Assembly (NCBI GenBank): GCA_028868735.1
Contig: JAGWTW010000014.1
Span: forward strand, 1 to 48,425
DNA: 48,425 nucleotides
Direction: 5' to 3'
Origin: Hyphomicrobiales bacterium
GTDB taxonomy: Bacteria > Pseudomonadota > Alphaproteobacteria > Rhizobiales > Beijerinckiaceae
Made by a program: the position numbers and the translations under genes. Positions 16,162 through 22,832 of the stretch are shown here, piece after piece (the first letter of the stretch is position 1; each line of letters starts with the position of its first letter). The notes under the pieces are model-generated. The model ran no database searches, was not told the DNA's origin, and saw nothing but the letters and a program-made list of their open reading frames with translations.

Positions 16162-17664
16162 TTGGTTTCGGAAGCGCTGACTACCCACCCGGTCTCCCGG
16201 CAGACTGATAGTCCCAACATAGTCGAGCTCCTCGTCGAAATGAGGGCCCTTCGCGCACACGTAATCCAGGAAGGCGAGCACGCCCTGGATGCCTTGGGTC
16301 CGGACGCACGGCGTCCCAGCCACGTGGCGCCTGAAAATCTGGCGCGCTACCTCGCGCTTCGGCATGCCGACGTTTCGGATACTCAACGGAAGCTGCAGGC
16401 GATGGGGCTCTCGTCGCTCGGACGAAGCGAAGCCAAGGTTGGGACCTCGCTCGACGCAATCATTTCGACGCTCGAGCGGCTGACCGGCGTTCCTGCGTCG
16501 CCCTATCCCGGCTTCGCAGCCATGCAGGAGGGCGATCGCGCCATTCGCGAGCAGCGCGACCTGCTCTTCGGCGGCTGCGCGGACGACCCCTATGCGCGCA
16601 TCATGGCGACGCTGCCGTCCGAAGCGGCGGTCGACGCGCGTCTGGTGCGGGATTTGATCAGGGCGGGCATGACATGCGCGCGCATCAACTGCGCGCATGA
16701 CGATCGATCAGCCTGGGCGAAAATGATCGAGCATATCCACGAGGCGACGCGGGAGACGGGGAAGACCTGTCGCATCCTCATGGACATTCCCGGTCCGAAG
16801 TGCCGGATCGTGCAGGTTCATACGGCCGAGAAGCATCGGGTCTTCGTCGGCGACGAGATCGTTCTCGCGGCGGACCTCTCGCACGTTTCGAAACAGGATC
16901 TAGCGATTATTTCGAGCGTGCCCGGGATCGTCGGGCGACTCGCTCTCAACGACGAGGTCTGGATCAATGACGGACGGATCGGAGCGCGGGCAGTCGCGCG
17001 CTCTCCCGAAGCGGTTCGCCTGAAGATATTCGCCGCGCGCGAAAAAGGGGAGAAGGTCAAGGTCGAGAAAGGATTGAACTTCCCGCACATCGATCTAGGT
17101 CTGCCCGCGCTCGGCGCCGCAGACATCGAGGCGCTCGACTTTATCGTAACTCACGCTGATCTGGTCGGTTTCTCGTTCGTGCAGACGCCCGAGGACGTCG
17201 AGTTGCTGCAGGATCATATCGCCGCGCGGCGCGGGGATCGGCCTCCCCTCGGTATCGTGCTCAAGATCGAGACGCCGCTTGCGGTCGAGAACCTGCCGCG
17301 CCTTATCGTGCAGGCCGCGCGTCACAACCCGACAGCGGTGATGATCGCTCGCGGCGACCTTGCGGTCGAACTCGGCTTCGAGCGGCTGTCCGAGATCCAG
17401 GAGGAGATACTCTGGCTCTGCGAGGCCGCGCATGCGCCCGTCATCTGGGCGACCCAGGTGCTGGACGGGCTCGTGAAGGACGGGCTGCCCAGCCGCGCGG
17501 AGATGACCGATGCGGCTATGGCCCAGAGATCGGAATGCGTCATGCTCAACAAGGGCCCACACCTGGTCGAGGGCGTTACGGCGCTGCGGCACGTGCTCAA
17601 GCGCATGGATCGGCACCAGACGAAAAAATTCGCGCGGTTCGGACCGCTCAATTCCTGGCGCTGA
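16162..17664 (+). CDS. Divergent pyruvate-kinase-like protein with N-terminal extension and no C-domain
   Basis: A 500-aa protein. The first ~145 residues match nothing I recognise (mostly helical), and a PEP-binding TIM-barrel with B domain follows. Visible kinase motifs: ARINCAHD (R174, N176), DIPGPKCR (D208), GIVLKIET (K368 catalytic lysine, E370 metal), MIARGDLAVELG (D399), and ATQVLDGLV (T431). The allosteric C-terminal domain of normal pyruvate kinase is absent. Relative to canonical enzymes, the serine of RLNFSHG is alanine and E of DTKGPE is lysine, a change linked to K+-independence. The TTG at 16162 has GGAG 6-7 bases upstream and no upstream ATG, so I prefer it; an ATG at 16240 is the alternative. 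Function is uncertain. Confidence 0.75.
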   Translation: MVSEALTTHPVSRQTDSPNIVELLVEMRALRAHVIQEGEHALDALGPDARRPSHVAPENLARYLALRHADVSDTQRKLQAMGLSSLGRSEAKVGTSLDAIISTLERLTGVPASPYPGFAAMQEGDRAIREQRDLLFGGCADDPYARIMATLPSEAAVDARLVRDLIRAGMTCARINCAHDDRSAWAKMIEHIHEATRETGKTCRILMDIPGPKCRIVQVHTAEKHRVFVGDEIVLAADLSHVSKQDLAIISSVPGIVGRLALNDEVWINDGRIGARAVARSPEAVRLKIFAAREKGEKVKVEKGLNFPHIDLGLPALGAADIEALDFIVTHADLVGFSFVQTPEDVELLQDHIAARRGDRPPLGIVLKIETPLAVENLPRLIVQAARHNPTAVMIARGDLAVELGFERLSEIQEEILWLCEAAHAPVIWATQVLDGLVKDGLPSRAEMTDAAMAQRSECVMLNKGPHLVEGVTALRHVLKRMDRHQTKKFARFGPLNSWR

Positions 17665-17741
17665 ACGCGCGCGGGGCGCCCTTGCATCTGCGCGCCGCGC
17701 CGCTGGGCGGAAATCCGGACGCATTTCACCGGAGTAGCGCT

Positions 17742-17948
17742 ATGTATGTTTCGTTGGAACAAGCTATTGAAATTCACGGACGCGCCCTTCGCCACAGGAA
17801 GGGCGTGAAGGCGGGCGCCGCTGCAGCGCTTGAACGCGCCGAACGCTGCAAGGCAAACGGCGACAATGAAGGCTACGAAGTCTGGCGCCGGGTCAGCAGC
17901 GTTATTGCCAGGCCAGAAGAAAAGTCCGGCCACGGTCTTCCGAACTAG
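17742..17948 (+). CDS. Small hypothetical protein (68 aa)
   Basis: The product begins MYVSLEQAIEIHGRALRHRKG and continues as a helical, charged protein with ERAERCKANGDNEGYEVWRRV. GGAG lies 7 bases before the ATG at 17742. This is a recurring small soluble protein type in alphaproteobacteria, without a known role to me. It lies 77 bp after the pyruvate-kinase-like gene on the same strand. The frame is open farther upstream but there it overlaps that gene. Confidence 0.55.
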   Translation: MYVSLEQAIEIHGRALRHRKGVKAGAAAALERAERCKANGDNEGYEVWRRVSSVIARPEEKSGHGLPN

Positions 17949-18019
17949 GCGTCCTCCGGTTCGCCTCGTTATGCGTCCGTCATGATCCTGCGCTCCGTCG
18001 TGGTATTTCGGAGCCCAGG

Positions 18020-18187
18020 ATGAAGACGCTTTCAACGTTTCAGCTCGCCGCCTTGCTCGACGCCTCGCTCGCCATGTGCGCGGGGCTTCGCAAAGCGGAC
18101 TTCACGCAAGCGCAGCGGTTCTCTAAGTCATTGATTTCAATGGTGCCAGGGGCGGCATCGAAGATAGCGCCCATCTTGTTGATATAA
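18020..18187 (+). CDS. Possible 55-aa ORF running across the island's left att site
   Basis: A short frame beginning MKTLSTFQLAALLDASLAM, with GGAG about 6 bases upstream, continues through the tRNA-like att repeat (codons 41-48) and ends at TAA 18185-18187. It may be a real host gene whose original 3' end was displaced when the island integrated, leaving a truncated, re-ended protein, or a chance frame. No family is recognised. Confidence 0.3.
   Translation: MKTLSTFQLAALLDASLAMCAGLRKADFTQAQRFSKSLISMVPGAASKIAPILLI
18141..18162 (+). repeat. Degenerate attL: copy of the tRNA-Phe 3' end
   Basis: TGGTGCCAGGGGCGGCATCGAA matches the 23-bp end of tRNA-Phe (27158-27180) except for one missing base and one substitution, in the same orientation. 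It marks the left boundary of the integrated element; the copy inside the intact tRNA is attR. Left of it is host DNA, to its right are integrase arm-type repeats and element genes. Coordinates are read by eye. Confidence 0.7.
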
Positions 18188-18214
18188 TTAGAAATTCTCA
18201 ACGAGAAAAATTTT

Positions 18215-18236
18215 TATACCAACGATTATACCAACG
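18215..18236 (+). repeat. Left arm-type integrase sites (two TATACCAACG repeats)
   Basis: TATACCAACG occurs at 18215-18224 and 18227-18236, exactly 12 bp apart, about 50 bp inside attL. The same motif family with the same 12-bp spacing occurs upstream of the integrase near attR, as expected for arm-binding sites of a P4-like tyrosine integrase. Confidence 0.6.
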
Positions 18237-18248
18237 GCTGCTGAAGGC

Positions 18249-19268
18249 TTGGATGCTGGCGAATTGCGCCTCGACGCATATCGACCCATGCTGACGCATC
18301 CGATTCCAAAGCGGGACGGCAGCATGGTTCGATTGCCGAGTCAGTTTGATCCAATCGATTACCTGGTGCGACGAAAATACCCGCTGCTCCGGATCGCAGC
18401 CATTCCGCCTAGTATCTCGTCGACCTCGACATCCGCGCGGATCGACCGAGCGAAAATCAGAGAAGAGGCCGCAAGGTACCGCTCCGAACTAGAAGCTATG
18501 CCGCGCGAGGCAGTTGAAGCATTAGCGAAGGCGGAAAGGGCGGAAGAGATTGCCCAGGTTCGATTAAGACTGATCGCTGAGGAGAACGCTCGGTTTTTCA
18601 ACCAACAATACGCGGCGGGCAATTTCGGGCACTGGAGCAAAGCACAGTATTGGACGATCGACGAGGCCGTCGCTCTGTCTCTTGGAAAGGCACCTGAACG
18701 TGTCAACTGGTCGAATGTGAAGCCGCTGGTCGATCATTCGCCTTTTGCTCAACGATACCGCGACATTCGCGATCTGGCTCTCCGATGCGTGGCATGGCAA
18801 ACTCTTTATGATCCTGTTTTGCCAGCGCTTTTCCTAGATTGGACACGAAAAAACGAGCTGCCTTTCCCAGAAGAACTGGCGGTCCTGGTTACAGCCAGAC
18901 ATGACAACGCGGTAAATTGGCGGCTGCTTTACGAAAAGCTCAAGGCTGACTCGGAGCGCGATATCGCCGACTTACGTACTGCGCTTCGTGCCGGTGGGAG
19001 CGGACAGACTCTCGATGAACCGCGCCCCGACGCAAAGCGAGGGAGTGACAGTGGAGCGGTCCGAGAGCGCGAGAGCCTGCTCAAGCTCGTCATAGCGGTT
19101 GCGACGAAGAAGTATCGCTACGATCCGATGGCGACACGGAGCGACGCGGTGAGTCGCATCAAGCGTGATCTGGAAGATTGCGGCCTGTCCCTGGATGACG
19201 CGACCATCCTGAAGTACCTGCGTCAGGGTGCGGAATTGCTGCCGCCCAAGGGAAAGAAGGAGCTATAG
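18249..19268 (+). CDS. Island hypothetical protein with conserved C-terminal domain (339 aa)
   Basis: A 339-aa soluble protein that opens the island. The central region (about residues 70-110) is a charged helix/coiled coil. The C-terminal 60 residues (LLKLVIAVATKKYRYDPMATRSDA through DDATILKYLRQG) form a domain I recall from many unannotated proteobacterial island proteins, usually with an N-terminal part that varies. The TTG at 18249 is the longest start; the ATG at 18288 is an alternative, and neither has a good ribosome-binding site. There is no membrane or signal sequence. Its base composition is lower in GC than flanking housekeeping genes, consistent with transfer. No function is assigned. 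Confidence 0.65.
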   Translation: MDAGELRLDAYRPMLTHPIPKRDGSMVRLPSQFDPIDYLVRRKYPLLRIAAIPPSISSTSTSARIDRAKIREEAARYRSELEAMPREAVEALAKAERAEEIAQVRLRLIAEENARFFNQQYAAGNFGHWSKAQYWTIDEAVALSLGKAPERVNWSNVKPLVDHSPFAQRYRDIRDLALRCVAWQTLYDPVLPALFLDWTRKNELPFPEELAVLVTARHDNAVNWRLLYEKLKADSERDIADLRTALRAGGSGQTLDEPRPDAKRGSDSGAVRERESLLKLVIAVATKKYRYDPMATRSDAVSRIKRDLEDCGLSLDDATILKYLRQGAELLPPKGKKEL

Positions 19269-19358
19269 CCGAATTCGGCTTTCGGTTTCCTAATTCGGCC
19301 AATCATCGCCCGCGATCTGCCCACTTGGCCACCGTCCTTCATAAGACGGAGCCGAACC

Positions 19359-19565
19359 ATGTCGAACCGTACCAGCCTTCCCGAAACTGGCTTTCTGCGC
19401 TTGCGGGCCATTGTGGCGCCCTACGGGCCAATCCCTGTCGGCAAGAGCACATGGTGGCAAGGCGTGCGGGACGGGCGCTTTCCCAAGCCCGTGAAACTCG
19501 GACCGAAGACGACCGCCTGGCGCGTCGAAGACATCCGTGCCCTGATCGCACGGCTCGGAGCCTAG
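19359..19565 (+). CDS. AlpA-like regulator / excisionase (68 aa)
   Basis: A 68-aa winged-helix-type protein: LRLRAIVAPYGPIPVGKSTWWQGVRDGRFPKPVKLGPKTTAWRVEDI fits the AlpA/excisionase pattern, where the helix GKSTWWQGV reads DNA and the W-R-x-E-D end is typical. These small proteins activate the integrase gene or direct excision. GGAG precedes the ATG at 19359. It is followed after 3 bp by the HTH/zinc-ribbon gene, so they are co-transcribed. Confidence 0.75.
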   Translation: MSNRTSLPETGFLRLRAIVAPYGPIPVGKSTWWQGVRDGRFPKPVKLGPKTTAWRVEDIRALIARLGA

Positions 19566-19568
19566 CCG

Positions 19569-20045
19569 ATGGGCAACCGTCGCGTATCCGCATATCGGAT
19601 CAGGAAGGGGCAACCCTACGATGTCCGGCAGGCCGCGCGTGCTCTTGGCGTCTCGAAGCCAACGGTCCGTCGATGGACAAAGGAAGGGCTCGTCGCGATC
19701 GAGGGGGTCTTCCCGCCGATCTTTCGGGGCGTCGACATCAAGGACTTCGTTCGTCGCCGGGCAGAGAGCCGAAAGCAGCCTTGTGGACCGGGCCGCATCT
19801 TCTGTTTCCGTTGCAAAAGCCCAAAGGCGCCCGCGCTCGGCGAAGTCGATTTCTACGCCGAAGGTCCGATGCTCGGACGCCTTGTCGGCTTCTGCCCGGA
19901 CTGTCTGGCAACGCTCATTCGTCGGACATCGCGCGCAAAACTGACCGCGGCGGCGGGAAATCTCAAGGTGACATTCAAACCAGCGGAATCGCGTCTAGCC
20001 GGGACGTTCGAGCCCGGTTGCAATGTGAACTCTGAAGGGGATTGA
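19569..20045 (+). CDS. HTH/zinc-ribbon DNA-binding protein partner of a recombinase
   Basis: A 158-aa protein. An N-terminal MerR/excisionase-like helix-turn-helix (DVRQAARALGVSKPTVRRWTKEGL, about residues 18-41) is followed by a zinc-ribbon-like pair of CxxC motifs, CFRCK (about 78-82) and FCPDC. It sits 4 bp before a tyrosine recombinase gene. This HTH-recombinase pair recurs next to restriction systems in proteobacterial islands in my experience. It probably guides or regulates the recombinase, which is inferred. Confidence 0.65.
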   Translation: MGNRRVSAYRIRKGQPYDVRQAARALGVSKPTVRRWTKEGLVAIEGVFPPIFRGVDIKDFVRRRAESRKQPCGPGRIFCFRCKSPKAPALGEVDFYAEGPMLGRLVGFCPDCLATLIRRTSRAKLTAAAGNLKVTFKPAESRLAGTFEPGCNVNSEGD

Positions 20046-20049
20046 ACGG

Positions 20050-21150
20050 ATGTCCAGATATTGCGCGGAAAACGAACGCCTGAAGCACGAATATATTTCG
20101 TACCTGCGAGACGCCAAAGGCAAGCAGCAAGCGTCGATCGATTCCGCCTTGCGCGCCATCGCCCGCTTCGAGGCGTCGACCGGCTTGAAGCCGTTTCGGA
20201 AGTTTCGGATTGAGCAGGTGCGAAAATTTCGCGAGGACTTGCGCGACGCGACCGGCCCAACTGGCGAGCCGTTGAGCGCTTCGACTATCATCGCGACCTT
20301 GCGCCAGGCGCAGGATTTCTTCGTCTGGCTTTCGCGGGAGCCAGGCTTTCGCAAGAGCATCAACGACAATGACATCATGCATTTCACGCCGTCCGAACGC
20401 GACAATCGGATTGCGTCGGCGCGGCGCGAACGATGGATTCCGGAGGTCGACGACGTAAGGCGCGCCGTAGACGCAGTGCCGGAAGACACGCCAATAGCGA
20501 AGCGCGACCGCGCGCTTCTGGCCTTCGCGCTCGTGAGCGGCGCCCGCGACGGGGCGTTGCGGACCCTACGCCTCAAGCACGTAGATTTCACCGCGCGCTC
20601 GGTCTTCCACGATGCGCGGGAAGTGGCGACCAAGAACGGCAAGACCTTCAAGTCGTTCTTTTTCCCGGTCGGCGACGATCTCGCGCAAATTGTGTCGGAC
20701 TATGTCGCATTCCTTCGCGACGGCCTCCATTTTGGCCCGGATGATCCGCTCTTTCCATCGACACAGGTCGGACATGGCGAGCACCGCGACTTCCAGGCGG
20801 TTGGGCTTTCGCGGGAGCCTTGGGCGACGACCGAACCAATCCGGCGCATATTTCGCGAGGCCTTCACGAATGCAGGCCTTCCCTACGTCAATCCGCATTC
20901 GTTCCGGAAGACCATTGCGCGGTTGGGCCAGCGGCTCTGCAAGACGCCGGAAAGTTGGAAGGCTTGGAGTCAGAACATGGGGCACGAATCAGAGGCCACG
21001 ACCTTCGTCGGCTATGGGCAGGTCGCGAGCGAGCGGCAGGCGCAAATCATCCGGGAATTAACCGGCTCCCGCATAACGAACGCGTTGGACCCGGCGCTTG
21101 TCGAGACGTTGAAGACGGCGTTGGCGTTGGCGACGGGTAAGGAGGCTTGA
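20050..21150 (+). CDS. Tyrosine recombinase/integrase (second in the island)
   Basis: A 366-aa recombinase with an N-terminal SAM-like core-binding domain (SYLRDAKGKQQASIDSALRAIARFE, about residues 17-41) and a complete catalytic set: R166 (GARDGALRTLR), the beta-hairpin lysine around 195-201, H283-x-x-R286 (HSFR), H312 (GHES) and Y322 (GYGQ). It is not at the element end and points toward mod, so it is unlikely to be the main integrase. It might act in rearranging the R-M locus or be a passenger. The start codon has a modest AAGGGG upstream. Confidence 0.85.
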   Translation: MSRYCAENERLKHEYISYLRDAKGKQQASIDSALRAIARFEASTGLKPFRKFRIEQVRKFREDLRDATGPTGEPLSASTIIATLRQAQDFFVWLSREPGFRKSINDNDIMHFTPSERDNRIASARRERWIPEVDDVRRAVDAVPEDTPIAKRDRALLAFALVSGARDGALRTLRLKHVDFTARSVFHDAREVATKNGKTFKSFFFPVGDDLAQIVSDYVAFLRDGLHFGPDDPLFPSTQVGHGEHRDFQAVGLSREPWATTEPIRRIFREAFTNAGLPYVNPHSFRKTIARLGQRLCKTPESWKAWSQNMGHESEATTFVGYGQVASERQAQIIRELTGSRITNALDPALVETLKTALALATGKEA

Positions 21151-21260
21151 TGGCGTCCGCACTTCGCGGTCTTGTGGGGACGAAGGCGCTTCGCCGCAAG
21201 AACAACGGATTTGATTCGCAATGCCGACGTTGGACTGGATTGGAAAAAAGGCGGTGGTAA
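21150..21260 (+). CDS. Possible 36-aa leader ORF between recombinase and mod
   Basis: The recombinase stop overlaps a new ATG (TGATG) that has a very strong Shine-Dalgarno, AAGGAGG, 5 bases upstream. The frame reads MASALRGLVGTKALRRKNNG and ends at TAA 21258-21260, overlapping the mod start at 21221 in another frame. The mod start itself has no good ribosome-binding site, so translation of this frame could couple to mod. It could also be fortuitous. Confidence 0.25.
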   Translation: MASALRGLVGTKALRRKNNGFDSQCRRWTGLEKRRW

Positions 21261-22830
21261 ACCACCATCGCGAAGTGCCCTACCGGCTGATCCATTGCGA
21301 TAAGGACAAAAGTGTCGGTGACCCGGACGCGGGCAACCTTTTGGTGCAGGGCGACAATCTCGAAGCATTGAAGGCGTTGCTGCCCTACTACGCGGGCAAG
21401 GTGAAGTGCATCTATATCGATCCGCCTTACAATACGGGGAATGAGGGTTGGGTTTACAATGACAACGTCAACTCGCCGGAAATCAGGGCGTGGCTCGGTG
21501 CCGCTGTAGGTAAGGAGGCCGAAGATCTGTCCCGCCACGACAAGTGGCTGTGCATGATGTATCCAAGACTTCGGCTTCTAAAAGATTTTTTAAGTGATGA
21601 CGGCTCCATCTGGGTGTCGTGCGACGACAATGAAGCACCGTACGCTCGATTAATGCTCGAAAGCATTTTCGATCGCGCAAATTTTGTCGCGACTTTTGCT
21701 TGGGAAAAAGATAAAGGCAGACGCGGAGACACGGACGTATCCGGCGCGCATGAATATATCCATTGTTTCGCAAGGAAAAAAACGTCTTCGCTGCTAAAAG
21801 AAATTTGTTACCTAGGTCACTTCACCAAATTTCTAGATACAAAAATCCAGATCAAGACCCAAGGGGAGTTTGGCTTCAGGGCGACAATGGTACAGCAAAA
21901 AGCGGAACAGAATCTCTCCGCTTCAAAATTCGATTGCCGTCAGGACGGGAGGTTCAGCCTCCAGAAGGAAACTATTGGCGCTTTTCTGAAAGTACGTTCG
22001 AAGATGCTTTAGCAGAAAGTCGCGTTTATTTCGGAGCGGACGGCGATAGTTTACCCATAATCAAGCGGTATTTGACCGATGTGCAGGATGGTGTCGTGCC
22101 ACGCACATGGATACCAGGCGAAATTGGCGGAACTAATCAGAGCGCCAAACGCGACCATCTTCGTAAACTGTTACCCGACCGAGAACCCTTCCAGACCCCC
22201 AAACCTGAAGAGTTACTTTATTTTATTTTACAGATTGCGACCAACGAAGGGGATATAGTTCTAGATAGCTTTGTCGGTTCAGGCACTACAGCGGCGTCCG
22301 CAATGAAGATGGGTAGGAAATTCGTCGCAGTGGAGATAGAGAAGCATACGACGGAATATGCGATTCCTCGCCTTCAGAAAGTGGTTGCCGGACTTGATGA
22401 GCGCGGCATTACGCTTGATACGGGTTGGCAGGGGGGCGGTGGCTTTCGTTTCTGCACCCTTGGCGAACCGTTGTTCGACGCCGACGGGAATGTCAGCCCC
22501 GCCGTCACCTATCCAGACCTCGCCGCCCACGTCTTTTTTTGCGAGACGGGCTCGCCCATTCCGCGCCGCGCCACAGGCGAAACTTCACTTATCGGGACAT
22601 TTCAGGGACGGGCGATCTATCTTCTGCATAATGCCAACGCTGTCGGCGTCGCCAGCGCCAATGCTGGGAACCTGCTCACAGGCGGTGTTCTCGACACGCT
22701 GCCCATGCCGGAACCGGACTTCGCCGGGGCGCGCATCGTCTACGGCGAAGGTTGCACCGTGCCGGACGACCGACTTTCCCGCCTTGGCGTGACGTTTAAG
22801 CAAATCCCCTATCAAATTGAGGGGCTTTGA
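21221..22830 (+). pseudogene. mod: Type III DNA methyltransferase Mod, out of frame at an A7 tract
   Basis: The N-terminal part has the DPPY catalytic motif (residues 67-70, IYIDPPYNTG) and runs out of frame, ending at 22012 after unrelated residues. The C-terminal part, in another frame to 22830, continues with the conserved Mod sequence (RYKNPDQDPRGVW, FRLPSGREVQPPEG-like, FVGSGTT). The switch is at seven A's, 21776-21782: one more A, or a -1 shift there, would give a continuous 536-aa Mod (ARKKNVFAAKRNLLPRS). Total length 1610 nt is one base short of a whole reading frame. It may be a recent mutation, a sequencing error, phase variation or -1 recoding. Mod would methylate the recognition site and is required for Res specificity. 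Motif order (DPPY first, FVGSGTT last) is beta class. Confidence 0.85.
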
Positions 22831-22832
22831 AC

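Noticed and set aside
18141..18162. Second tRNA-like sequence
   Set aside because: Only the 3' quarter of tRNA-Phe is present, with an indel; no cloverleaf follows. It is an att repeat.
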